A stretch of DNA of 64,000 bases from assembly GCF_035916875.1 (NCBI RefSeq), contig NZ_JAXUHN010000092.1, positions 1 through 64,000 on the forward strand, written 5' to 3'. Below, piece by piece: positions 43,600-53,100 of the stretch (positions within the stretch are counted from its first letter, which is position 1; every line of letters begins with the position of its first letter). The translations under genes were made by a program, and so were the position numbers. The notes under the pieces were generated by a model, which was not told the DNA's origin, did no database searches, and saw only the letters and a list, made by a program, of their open reading frames with translations. This DNA is from Methylomicrobium sp035916875 (GTDB lineage Bacteria; Pseudomonadota; Gammaproteobacteria; Methylococcales; Methylomonadaceae).

Positions 43600-44994
43600 C
43601 TATTCATAATAATCCTGGTCATACTGAGTCCCTGCGTAATTCTCAAAACGGGTAAATTGGCCGAGGAAGGTCAGGCGCACGGTACCCAAAGGACCGTTAC
43701 GCTGTTTGCCGATGATCAATTCGGCGATGCCTTTGTCCGGGCTGTCTTCGTTATAGACTTCGTCGCGGTAAACGAACAGGATCAAGTCGGCGTCCTGTTC
43801 GATCGCGCCAGATTCGCGCAGATCCGACATTTGCGGGCGTTTGTTCGGCCGCTGTTCGAGGTTTCGGTTCAACTGCGACAACGCAATCACCGGCACATTC
43901 AGTTCCTTTGCGAGCGCCTTCAGACCGCGCGAAATATCCGAGATTTGCTGCACCCGGTTGTCACCGCTGCTCGGCGACTGCATCAATTGCAGGTAGTCGA
44001 GCACGATCAGTCCCAGTTGGCCGTGCTCGCGCATCAGTCGCCGCGCCCTTGAACGCACTTCGGTCGGCGTCAACGCGGGGGTGTCATCGATGAACAGCTT
44101 GGTTTCGGCCAGCAAACTCATCGCCGAAGTTAGCCGCGGCCAGTCGTCGTCTTCGAGTTTACCGGTCCGCACCTTATGCTGATCGATGCGTCCCAATGAC
44201 GACATCATCCGCATCGCCAGCGCATCGCCCGGCATTTCCATACTGAACACCGCGACCGGCTGGCGGCTCTTGATCGCGACATTTTCGGCCATGTTCATCG
44301 CGATCGTGGTTTTTCCCATCGAAGGCCTTCCCGCGACGATGATCAAATCGGCCGGTTGCAGGCCGGAGGTCAGGCGGTCGAGTTCGGTAAAGCCGGTGCT
44401 CGCGCCGGTGATCGAGCCTTCCTGGGCAAACATCACCTCGATCCGGTCGACCGCGCGCGAAAGCAGCGATTTGATCGGCTGGAAGCCGCTTTGTCCTTTT
44501 TGCCGGTTTTCGGCGATCTTGAACACTTCACGCTCGGCGTTTTCGAGCAGTTCGGAGGTGTCGCGGCCTTCGGTATTGAAGCAGGAATCGGAAATGTCGG
44601 TGCCGACATGGATCAGCTGGCGCAAGATCGAGCGGTCGCGCACGATATTCGCATAACTTACGATATTCGCGGCGCTCGGCGTGTCCTTCGCGAGCATGCC
44701 CAAATAAGCCAGGCCGCCGGCATTGTCGAGTTCGCCGATCGTGTCCAGGGCTTCGGAAATGGTGACCACATCGAAAGGAATCTGCTTTTCGGCCAGATTC
44801 TCGATCGTTCTGAAAATCAGCCGATGATCCTTGCGGTAAAAATCGTCGGACGACACTTTGTCCGCGACCGAGTCCCAGGTTTGATTGTCCAGCATCAGCC
44901 CGCCCAGCACCGATTGCTCGGCCTGGATCGAACTGGGCGGAACTTTTAATGAATCATGCGCGTAGTCGCGCGGAAAGGTAAGGCTATCAGGCAT
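43600..44994 (-). CDS. dnaB: Replicative DNA helicase DnaB
   Basis: A 464-residue hexameric 5'-3' helicase. The N-terminal domain begins PPSSIQAEQSVLGGLMLDN. The RecA-like domain has Walker A AGRPSMGKTTIAMN (about residues 212-225), LIVLDYLQLM and SQLNRNLEQRPNKRP. No intein or insertion is seen. It is divergent from ssb, 138 bp apart. Confidence 0.97.
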   Translation of the reverse strand: MPDSLTFPRDYAHDSLKVPPSSIQAEQSVLGGLMLDNQTWDSVADKVSSDDFYRKDHRLIFRTIENLAEKQIPFDVVTISEALDTIGELDNAGGLAYLGMLAKDTPSAANIVSYANIVRDRSILRQLIHVGTDISDSCFNTEGRDTSELLENAEREVFKIAENRQKGQSGFQPIKSLLSRAVDRIEVMFAQEGSITGASTGFTELDRLTSGLQPADLIIVAGRPSMGKTTIAMNMAENVAIKSRQPVAVFSMEMPGDALAMRMMSSLGRIDQHKVRTGKLEDDDWPRLTSAMSLLAETKLFIDDTPALTPTEVRSRARRLMREHGQLGLIVLDYLQLMQSPSSGDNRVQQISDISRGLKALAKELNVPVIALSQLNRNLEQRPNKRPQMSDLRESGAIEQDADLILFVYRDEVYNEDSPDKGIAELIIGKQRNGPLGTVRLTFLGQFTRFENYAGTQYDQDYYE

Positions 44995-45132
44995 CTTATG
45001 GCAAAGATAAAAGAGTGGGGTAATGATGAGTGGGGCAAGCGCCCGCGATTTGATATACTGCTATTTTATCAAAATTCGCGCTACCTCAGTGCAGTGATCC
45101 TGCATATTGAGAAAATTCATTGGGAGTAAAAG

Positions 45133-45630
45133 ATGCTTAATAAAGTTATTTTAATCGGCAGACTGGGCGTCGACCCGGAAGTTCGCTTCCTGCCGAGCGG
45201 CGGCCAGGTCACGACGATTCGCTTGGCCACCAGCAGAAGATGGAGGGATAAACAGACGAATGAGCGCAAAGAGGAGACCGAATGGCACCGCGTGGTGTTT
45301 TTTAGCCGTCTGGCTGAAATTGCCGGCGAATACCTGAAAAAAGGCAGCCAGTGCTATATAGAAGGACGCATCCGCACCCAAAAATGGCAAGGTCAGGATG
45401 GGCAAGATCGGTATACGACCGAAATCGTCGCCGAAGAAATGCATATGTTAGACAGCCGCAGCGGCGGCACCGCCAGCTTTGGCGGCGATCAACCGCAATC
45501 GGGTTATGCGCCTTCGAGCCGGCCGTCGGCTCCGGCAGCAAGATCGGATGCACCGACGTCTTCGGGCTCGATGCCGCCATCTCCGTCTCCATCTAATTAC
45601 GACGATTTTGACGACGATATTCCGTTTTAG
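45133..45630 (+). CDS. ssb: Single-stranded DNA-binding protein
   Basis: A 165-residue protein with an OB fold at residues 1 to about 110 (NKVILIGRLGVDPEVRFLPS; WHRVVFFSRLAEIAGEYLKK). A Ser/Pro/Gly-rich linker and the acidic tail DDDIPF, which recruits repair and replication partners, follow. GGGAG precedes the ATG. It is transcribed away from dnaB and ends in a terminator just before the hsd locus. Confidence 0.97.
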   Translation: MLNKVILIGRLGVDPEVRFLPSGGQVTTIRLATSRRWRDKQTNERKEETEWHRVVFFSRLAEIAGEYLKKGSQCYIEGRIRTQKWQGQDGQDRYTTEIVAEEMHMLDSRSGGTASFGGDQPQSGYAPSSRPSAPAARSDAPTSSGSMPPSPSPSNYDDFDDDIPF

Positions 45631-45656
45631 AGGATACCTGGACTAATGCTATAGAT

Positions 45657-45688
45657 AAATAAGGGAAAAGGGAGTCTTCCCTTATTTT
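45657..45688 (+). terminator. Terminator after ssb
   Basis: AAATAAGGGAA (45657-45667) pairs with TTCCCTTATTTT (45677-45688). It separates ssb from hsdM. Confidence 0.75.
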
Positions 45689-45765
45689 ATATGAAGCATC
45701 GATTATTGAAATAATTCAACAGCAGTTTTATCGCTCGATCCGGACAAATAAAAGATACGGAATTC

Positions 45766-47835
45766 ATGAACAAAGACCAACTCAAAAAGCTTGAAGCCGA
45801 TTTATGGAGCGCGGCGGACAAGCTGCGCGCGAACTCCGACCTCAAAGCCAGCGAATACTCGACCCCGGTGCTGGGGCTGATCTTTCTCAAGTTTGCCGAC
45901 AATAACTATCGCCGTCAAGAGGCGGAAATTATCGCCGAATACCAGGAACTTAAAGGCTCCCGCCGCGAAAAAGCGGTTTCGGAAATCGCCATCGAAAAAT
46001 GCGGCTTCTATCTCCCCGACCACGCGCGCTACGACTACCTGCTGAACCTCCCGGAAGAAAAAGACATCGCCAAGGCGCTCAAGAATGCGATGAAGCTCAT
46101 CGAGGAATACAAGCCCGAACTCGAAGGCGTGCTGCCCAAGGACGAATATGCCGCGTTGACCCGCACCGACAAGACCCTGCCGCAAGCGCTGCTGCGCACC
46201 TTCGCCGACATACCCGCCGATGCCACCGGCGATTTGTTCGGGCAGATTTACGAATACTTCCTGTCCGAATTCGCGCGTAGCGAAGGCCAGAAAGGCGGCG
46301 AGTTTTTCACGCCGCGTTCCGTGGTGCGCCTGATGGTCGAGATCATCGAACCGCACGGCGGCAAAGTCTTCGATCCCGCTTGCGGCTCCGGCGGCATGTT
46401 TGTGCAGTCCGCCCAGTTCATCGCGGAACACCGCAAAGAGCTGAAAGGTTCGGAAAGCGGCGTGTATGTCTGCGGCCAGGAAAAAACGCGCGATACCGTC
46501 AACCTCGCCAAGATGAACCTCGCGGTCAACGGCCTGCGCGGCGAAATCAAGCAGGCCAACACCTACTACGAAGACCCTTACCAGAGTTTCGGCGCGTTCG
46601 ATTACGTGCTCGCCAATCCCCCGTTCAATGTGGACGACGTAAGCCTGTCCAGTGTGGAGAAAGACAAGCGCTTCAACACCTACGGCATCCCGCGCAATAA
46701 GTCGAAAGTGAAGAAAGCCGACGAAGGCAAGGAAACCGTGCCCAACGGCAACTACCTGTGGATCAACCTGTTCGCCACTTCGCTCAAAGCGCAAGGCCGC
46801 GCCGCGCTGGTCATGGCGAATTCCGCATCCGACGCGCGCCACTCCGAGGCCGACATCCGCCAGACGTTGATCGAACAGAACCTGATCTACGCCATGCTGA
46901 CGCTGCCTTCGAACATGTTCTACACCGTCACGTTGCCGGCCACGCTGTGGTTCTTCGACAAGGCCAAGACCGACGACAAAATCCTGTTCATCGACGCGCG
47001 CAATATCTTCACCCAGATAGACCGCGCCCACCGCGAATTCAGCGAAGAACATATCCGGAACATTGCCATCATCAGCCAGTTGCACAAGGGGCGGCGCGAG
47101 AAATTCGTCCAGCTCATAGACCGCTACTTCGCGGCAGGCATGCAGCGCCTGGTCGAGAACAAAACCAACGTCGAACCCGTCTCCGCGCAGCTGCTCGAAG
47201 TGTTGGACGACGCAGACGGCAAACAGGCCGTGAGCGAACTGGTGCAGCAATGGGCGGGGTTAACCAAACTAAAAACCCGCTACACGCAATATCAGGAAAA
47301 ACACGCGGATGAAACGGCGGTGGACAAGAAGAATAAGGCGCAGCAGCAATTGCGCGAGGCGTTCGATCCTTTCTTTGCCGCGTTGCATGAAGGTTTGAAG
47401 CATTTGGACAAGGTCGTGCGCCAGCATGAAAAACAAGCGGCTGAACAAGCGCTGGCCGAAGGTAAACGCGGCACGACCGACCGCAAGACCAAGGCACTGA
47501 AAACTGCGTTGGAGGAATTGCACAAGGAAGTGAAGAACGCAGAAATTTTCTACCAGCACATCCATTGGTTACAGGAACGTTTCCCCAAGGCGGAATATGA
47601 AGATGTCACTGGCTTGTGCAAACTCGCCAGCCCTGCGGATGTGCAAGAGCAGGACTATTCGCTGAATCCGGGGCGTTACGTCGGTGTGTTGATCGAAGAG
47701 GACGGCAAGACAGAAGAGGAGTTCGTCGACGATCTACTGGCTCTAAATGACGATTTGACTAAGTTGAATGATGTAGCGCACAGCTTGGAGTCCACGATTG
47801 CTCAAAACATGTTTAGGCTTGCGGGTGAAGCATGA
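45766..47835 (+). CDS. hsdM: Type I restriction-modification methyltransferase subunit HsdM
   Basis: A 689-residue N6-adenine methyltransferase. The N-terminal HsdM domain (LEADLWSAADKLRANSD; FLKFADNNY) leads to motif I FDPACGSGGMF (about residues 202-212) and motif IV NPPF (284-287). A long charged C-terminal extension (about 480-689) includes a probable coiled coil. It uses S-adenosylmethionine to methylate the HsdS-chosen site and, with HsdS and HsdR, forms the restriction complex. Overlaps hsdS by ATGA. Confidence 0.95.
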   Translation: MNKDQLKKLEADLWSAADKLRANSDLKASEYSTPVLGLIFLKFADNNYRRQEAEIIAEYQELKGSRREKAVSEIAIEKCGFYLPDHARYDYLLNLPEEKDIAKALKNAMKLIEEYKPELEGVLPKDEYAALTRTDKTLPQALLRTFADIPADATGDLFGQIYEYFLSEFARSEGQKGGEFFTPRSVVRLMVEIIEPHGGKVFDPACGSGGMFVQSAQFIAEHRKELKGSESGVYVCGQEKTRDTVNLAKMNLAVNGLRGEIKQANTYYEDPYQSFGAFDYVLANPPFNVDDVSLSSVEKDKRFNTYGIPRNKSKVKKADEGKETVPNGNYLWINLFATSLKAQGRAALVMANSASDARHSEADIRQTLIEQNLIYAMLTLPSNMFYTVTLPATLWFFDKAKTDDKILFIDARNIFTQIDRAHREFSEEHIRNIAIISQLHKGRREKFVQLIDRYFAAGMQRLVENKTNVEPVSAQLLEVLDDADGKQAVSELVQQWAGLTKLKTRYTQYQEKHADETAVDKKNKAQQQLREAFDPFFAALHEGLKHLDKVVRQHEKQAAEQALAEGKRGTTDRKTKALKTALEELHKEVKNAEIFYQHIHWLQERFPKAEYEDVTGLCKLASPADVQEQDYSLNPGRYVGVLIEEDGKTEEEFVDDLLALNDDLTKLNDVAHSLESTIAQNMFRLAGEA

Positions 47836-49142
47836 ACGATTGGAATCAAGTTTCCTTTTCTGACTTGCTGGCTGAAAGCCGCGATGGTGAGTGGGGCCAA
47901 GGGCAGGAGGCATTTGGTCATCAACTGTGTGAAGTTATACGAGGTACTGATTTCGCGAACATGAATGATTCGAATATCGAGTTACCTCTCCGTTGGATAC
48001 CAGATCATTTGGTAACGAGGAAAAAACTTGAGAGTGGCGACATTTTGTTTGAGATGGCTGGAGGGACAGCAAAACAGTCGACTGGCCGTAGTGCTCTGTT
48101 GAGGACGGGGTTCTTTCAACTTCATCAGGAGCACCCCATTCTCTGCGCAAGTTTCTGTCGTCATCTGCGTTTGGATCGTAAGCAGTACAACCCTGAGTTT
48201 ATCTACTATCTCCTGCAAGCACTCTATACAGCTGGATATATGGCGGTCTTTAATATCCAGCACACTGGCGTATCTAGGTTTCAATACACGTCCTTCAAGA
48301 AGCAGACGGTTTTGGATGTTCCGCTTTTGCCTACGCAGAAAAAAATAGCGGCCACCCTTTCTGCCTACGATGAATGTATCGAAAACAACCAGCGACGCAT
48401 CGCGCTGCTGGAAAAAATGGCCGAGGAAATCTACCGCGAATGGTTCGTTCGCCTGCGCTTCCCCGGTCATGATAAGGTGAAGGTCATCAAAGGTGTGCCG
48501 GATGGCTGGAAATTGGTGAGATTGGAGAAAGCATTTGATTTTACTGGCGGCGGCACCCCGACAAAGGAAGTTAGCCGTTATTGGGATGGCGGGGACGTGA
48601 ATTGGTTTACACCTTCAGACATTACAGGCGCGAATGGCATTTTTCTGGAACGGTCTGGTGGGCAATGCACCGAGGAAGGTTTCAATAACAGTTCAGCCAA
48701 GATGTTTCCGGCGTATTCGGTGATGCTAACGAGTCGAGCCACCATCGGTGCGGTTGGAATCAATCTAGCACCCGCATGCACGAACCAAGGGTTCATTACT
48801 TGTGTTCCGAATGCACAGTATCCTTTGTCGTATCTGTATCACTGGATAAAGCTGGCGAAGCCGTATTTTGAACTGCTGTCTGGCGGTGCAACGTTTGCCG
48901 AATTGACGAAAGGTACTTTCAAAAAGATTGAAATTCTTACTCCACCCGAAAAGTTAGTAGAAAAATTCGATGAGCTTGAGTCCCCAATCTTCAAAGCTAT
49001 TGAGATGTATCAGCGACAGAATACCAAGCTAATCGCGACTCGTGATCTATTACTTCCTCGCCTCATCTCCGGCAAACTCTCAGTCGAAAACCTCGACATC
49101 CAGTTTCCGCCCGGCATGAAAGAATCAACCCATGAGTGCTAA
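47832..49142 (+). CDS. hsdS: Type I restriction-modification specificity subunit HsdS
   Basis: A 436-residue protein with two target-recognition domains. The first is at about 1-180 (GHQLCEVIRGTDFANMND; FQYTSFKKQTVLDVPLLPTQ). The second is at about 220-405 (GWKLVRLEKAFDFTGGGTPT; LTSRATIGAVGINLA). They are separated and followed by helical spacers (KIAATLSAYDECIENNQRRIALLEKM; LIATRDLLLPRLISGKL). The two domains would read the two halves of a split DNA target; the sequence cannot be predicted. Base composition is less GC-rich than hsdM in the first domain, in keeping with domain exchange. Confidence 0.93.
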   Translation: MNDWNQVSFSDLLAESRDGEWGQGQEAFGHQLCEVIRGTDFANMNDSNIELPLRWIPDHLVTRKKLESGDILFEMAGGTAKQSTGRSALLRTGFFQLHQEHPILCASFCRHLRLDRKQYNPEFIYYLLQALYTAGYMAVFNIQHTGVSRFQYTSFKKQTVLDVPLLPTQKKIAATLSAYDECIENNQRRIALLEKMAEEIYREWFVRLRFPGHDKVKVIKGVPDGWKLVRLEKAFDFTGGGTPTKEVSRYWDGGDVNWFTPSDITGANGIFLERSGGQCTEEGFNNSSAKMFPAYSVMLTSRATIGAVGINLAPACTNQGFITCVPNAQYPLSYLYHWIKLAKPYFELLSGGATFAELTKGTFKKIEILTPPEKLVEKFDELESPIFKAIEMYQRQNTKLIATRDLLLPRLISGKLSVENLDIQFPPGMKESTHEC

Positions 49143-49152
49143 CAAAATAGAA

Positions 49153-49271
49153 GTAGGCCGGAATAAGCCGGTTCGAGCGGTAGCGAGAACTGGCGTTTCC
49201 GGCAGACATCCCCAAATTCGCCGGAAACGCCACCTCGCGCTACGCGCTTGGATGGTCTTATTCCGGCCTAC
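49153..49271. repeat. Palindromic element after hsdS
   Basis: Ends GTAGGCCGGAATAAG (49153-49167) and CTTATTCCGGCCTAC (49257-49271) are perfect inverted repeats. Inner arms GGCGTTTCCGGC (49192-49203) and GCCGGAAACGCC (49220-49231) are also perfect. The RNA would fold into a long stem, so it may end hsdMS transcription. Confidence 0.8.
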
Positions 49272-49280
49272 ATCCTGTTT

Positions 49281-49440
49281 CCCAAGCTCCAGCTCTCATC
49301 GTTATACACAAATGTTTGCGAGACACCGTCATCCCGGCAGGGATTGCCGGGATCCAGGATACATGGACGTATACAGCTTGCCATCCATGGCACTGGATAC
49401 CCGCTTCCCGGCGGGTATGACGAGTTACTTGGAGCTTGGG
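49281..49440 (-). repeat. Dispersed palindromic element, copy 2
   Basis: The core (49300-49423) is the inverted counterpart of 401-526: the GTTATACACAAATG end is shared, and its reverse complement contains matching blocks such as CCATGGATGG, AAGCT and ATACGTCC. It is additionally bracketed by CCCAAGCTCC (49281-49290) and GGAGCTTGGG (49431-49440), a perfect inverted pair. Confidence 0.75.
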
Positions 49441-49458
49441 AAGGAGCGTAAGGCAGAC

Positions 49459-49881
49459 TTACAGCGCCCAAGGATTAAAGATTTGCGGATACAGCGCGAA
49501 ATCCTGCACGTTGCGGGTGACCACGGTGAGGCCGTGGCATTGGGCGGTGGCCATCAGCAAGCCGTCCATCACCGGCATGGGTTGCCCGGCCAATTCCGCG
49601 CCGGCTGCGATTTGCGCCCAGACGTGAAGCGCTGCGGCATCGAGCGGCAGGATGCGTCCGGCGAAGCGCTGTTCCACCGTGCCCAGCCAGGCAGTGAGTT
49701 TCTGGCTGCGGTGCGGATCGGCTTTGCGCAGCTTGAGAATGCCTTTTTCAAGCTCGCCCAGGGTGATGACGCTGATGAACAGGCTGGCTTCGTCCTGTTC
49801 GTCGAGCCAGGAGATCACTTCAGCCGCTGGGGCTTTCTTGGCGTATTCGGAAATTACGCAGGTATCGAGCAGCCAGCTCAT
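49459..49881 (-). CDS. vapC: PIN-domain toxin (VapC/FitB-like)
   Basis: A 140-residue PIN ribonuclease. Motifs are MSWLLDTCVISEYAK (first Asp, residue 6), ISVITLGELEKGI (conserved Glu), MPVMDGLLMATA (Asp) and TVVTRNVQDF (Asn/Asp region), so the acidic site looks complete. I use ATG 49881, which overlaps the antitoxin stop by 4 bp; the longer frame is inside the antitoxin gene. The pair lies antisense between hsdS and hsdR. Confidence 0.88.
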   Translation of the reverse strand: MSWLLDTCVISEYAKKAPAAEVISWLDEQDEASLFISVITLGELEKGILKLRKADPHRSQKLTAWLGTVEQRFAGRILPLDAAALHVWAQIAAGAELAGQPMPVMDGLLMATAQCHGLTVVTRNVQDFALYPQIFNPWAL

Positions 49882-50129
49882 AGCTCGATGTCGCGCCCGG
49901 TGTCGCGACTGCGGGAAATGTCCAGGTCTTCGGCTGCGAGGTCGGGGCGCAGCAGCGCGCTGGAGAGCTTGGTCCGGTGGCGGGTGAGCCGGGCATACTC
50001 TTCTGCCGAAACGACTACCGCTGTTGGCTTGCCATGCACTGTAACCGTTTGGGCTTCGCCGCTCGCCGCCCGCTTGATGAGCTGGCTGAAGTTGCCCTTT
50101 GCTTCTTGTAGTTGCCATTCGCTGTGCAT
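49878..50129 (-). CDS. Phd/YefM-family antitoxin
   Basis: An 83-residue protein with the Phd fold: MHSEWQLQEAKGNFSQLIKR, then GEAQTVTVHGKPTAVVVSAE and a charged tail that would neutralise the PIN toxin. The N-terminal Phd domain normally binds the promoter as a dimer. It lies upstream of the toxin and overlaps it by 4 bp. Divergent from hsdR, so its promoter and the hsdR start share a gap of only 65 bp. Confidence 0.88.
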   Translation of the reverse strand: MHSEWQLQEAKGNFSQLIKRAASGEAQTVTVHGKPTAVVVSAEEYARLTRHRTKLSSALLRPDLAAEDLDISRSRDTGRDIEL

Positions 50130-50194
50130 GATTGCCTCCGTTAATAATTCTGGTCAGACTGGGCTGAATTTAGCACAAAGCTTGCGGGGTGGCT

Positions 50195-53100
50195 ATGCCT
50201 AATTTCATTTCCGAAGATCAGATCGAACAGGCGCTGGTGCAGAAGCTCCAGCATCTGCACGGTTTCGACGTGCTCGACTGCTTGACGGAAAAGGCGGAAG
50301 ATTTGAATGACGGCTCGGGCCGCGCCAACAAGCGCGATGTGATTCTGGCGGAGCGGGTGCGGGAAGCCGCGATTCGCCTGAATCCGGCCATCCCGGAAGC
50401 GGCCATCGAGAGCGCGCTGGAAAAGTTGCTCGACCGGCGGCAGGCGATGACGCTGATCGCCGCAAACCGGGAAATCTATGGCCTGCTACGGGACGGCATC
50501 CCGGTGCAATTCGACGACGCCCAGGGCGCGCGGCAGCAGGAACATATGTGGCTGCTGGATTTCAACGAACCGAAAAATAACCGCTATCTGGCCGTTACCC
50601 AGCTCTGGATCAAGGGCGAACGGGGCTTTCGCCGCCCGGATGTGTTGCTCTACGTCAACGGCATTCCGCTGGTGTTTATCGAGCTGAAAAATTCCAATAT
50701 AAAACTACGCAACGCTTACGACGACAACCTGACGACTTACAAGGCGGAAATTCCGCAGCTTTTCCTGACCAATGCCTTTTGCGTGCTGTCCAACGCCATC
50801 GAGACCAAAGTGGGCAGCATCACGGCGGAGTGGGGGCATTTCTTCAACTGGCTGCGTGCGGATGACGAGAAACAGAAGATCGACCGCGCCGCGATCCGGG
50901 AGCAGGGTATCAGCCTGGAAGGTGTGATCGAAGGCTTGCTGCCCAGGCAGAGGCTGCTGGACTACGTGGAGAATTTCATCCTCTACTACAAGGACAGCTC
51001 GAAGATCATCGCGCAGAACCACCAGTTCATCGGCGTGAACCGGGCTTATGACGCCTTCCTCAGGCGCGAGGAGTTGGCGGGCAAGCTGGGCGTGTTCTGG
51101 CACACGCAGGGCTCGGGCAAGAGCTTTTCGATGATTTTTTATGCGCGCAAAATCTTCCGCAAACAGACCGGCAATTTCACTTTTGTGGTGGTGACCGACC
51201 GCGACGATCTGGACGGGCAGATTTACCGCAACTTTCTGAACACCCGCACGGTCACCGAGGCCGAAGCCGCGCAGCCGAAGAACAGCGAGGAGATGCGCAA
51301 GTTCCTCGGGCAGCACAAGCGCGTGGTGTTCACGCTGATTCAGAAATTCCGCTGGGACAAGGGCAGGGAATATCCCGAGCTTTCGCCGAGCAAGGAAATC
51401 ATCGTGATCGTGGACGAGGCGCACCGCACACAATACAAGTCGCTGGCGGAGAACATGCGCAAGGGCTTGCCCAATGCGAACTATCTGGCGTTCACCGGCA
51501 CGCCGCTGTTGGGGCGCGAGCGCAAGACCAATGCCTGGTTCGGCGGTTATGTTTCCGAATACAACTTCCAGCAGTCGATGGACGACGGCGCGACGGTGCC
51601 GCTGTTTTACGAGAAGCGCGTGCCGGAGGTGCTGAACCAGAACGAGGGCTTGAGCGAGGAGTTTTACCGGATTCTGGAGGACGAGAATCTGGACGAGGCG
51701 CAGCAGGCCAAGCTGGAGAAGCGTTTTGCCAAAGAGATCGAAGTCATCAAGCGCGACGACCGGCTGGAGAAAATTGCGCGGGACATCGTCTATCACTTTC
51801 CCCGGCGCGGCTATCTGGGCAAAGGACTGGTGGTGTCGGTGGACAAGTTTACCGCCGTGAAGATGTACGACAAGGTGCAGCGGTTGTGGAAGGAAGAGAT
51901 TAAAGACTTACGGGGACGCATCAGTAAGTCGGCCAACGACATTGAGAAGAGGCGGCTGAGCCAGACCGTCGAGTACATGCGCTTGGTGGAAATGGCGGTG
52001 GTGGTCAGCGAAGACGCGGATGAAGAGAGGAAGTTTGCGGATCAAAAGCTGGGAATCAAGCCGCACCGCGAGCGTATGAACAAGCTGGATGCGCACGGCC
52101 ACGACATCGAATTCAACTTCAAGGATGAGAACGATCCGCTGCAACTGGTGTTCGTCTGCGCCATGTGGTTGACGGGCTTTGACGCGCCCACGCTTTCGAC
52201 GCTGTATCTCGACAAGCCGATGCAGGGCCATACGCTGATGCAGACCATCGCCCGAGCCAACCGCGTCACGTCGTGGAAGATCAGCGGGGTGGAAAAGCGC
52301 AACGGCGAAATCGTGGATTACTACAACGTGTTCCGCAACATGAAGCTGGCGCTGAAGGATTACGCGCAAGGCGGTGATGAGATTGATACGCCAGTCAAGG
52401 AAAAGGCGGAGTTGTTTCGGCTGCTGGACGACGCGATTGAGCAGGGTTTGGTGTTTTGTCACGAGAAAGAGGTTGCGCTACGCGAGGTGCTGGGCAGCGA
52501 CGATGTATTCGAAAAACTGGGTCGCTTTAATATCTTTGCCAATGCCTTGCTGGCAAACGACGAATGGCGCAAGGGCTTCAACGTGTACGAGAACACCATT
52601 TCGTCGCTGTATGAGGCGTGCAAGCCTGAGATTATGGGGCGCGGCAAACAGAGCCGAGTGCGCGAGGTGGCGGCATTCCAGTATTTGCGTGGGGTGATAG
52701 ACAGCCTTATCGAGCAGACAGATATCGACAAGATCAGCTTGAAGATTGCCGAATTGCTGGATGAGAGTGTGGTAGTAAACGACTCGGAGGCGTTTAAGGT
52801 GCGCCAATACAGCGCGGAATACCAGATCATCCAGAAGGGTAAGACCTGGGACCTCAGTAAAATCAACTTCGATAAGCTGCGCGAAGAGTTCAAGCAGGCG
52901 ACTTACAAGAACATTGAAATCGCGGACCTGCGCGCTTTCCTGCAACGCAAGCTTGAGCTGATGCTGCAACAGAATGCGACGCGTACCGACTTTGCTCAAC
53001 GCTTGCAACAGATTATCGATACCTACAATTCAGGCGGCTCATCCACCGAGAACTATTATGAAGACCTGATGAAATTCACCGAAGATTTGCGCGCGGAGGA

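Noticed and set aside
45049..45073. TTTGATA/TATCAAA inverted repeat before ssb considered as a LexA box
   Set aside because: It lacks the CTGT-N8-ACAG core; probably a chance AT-rich palindrome in the dnaB-ssb gap.
45802..47250. 482-codon open frame antisense to hsdM
   Set aside because: No recognisable motif; the sense frame carries all methyltransferase motifs.
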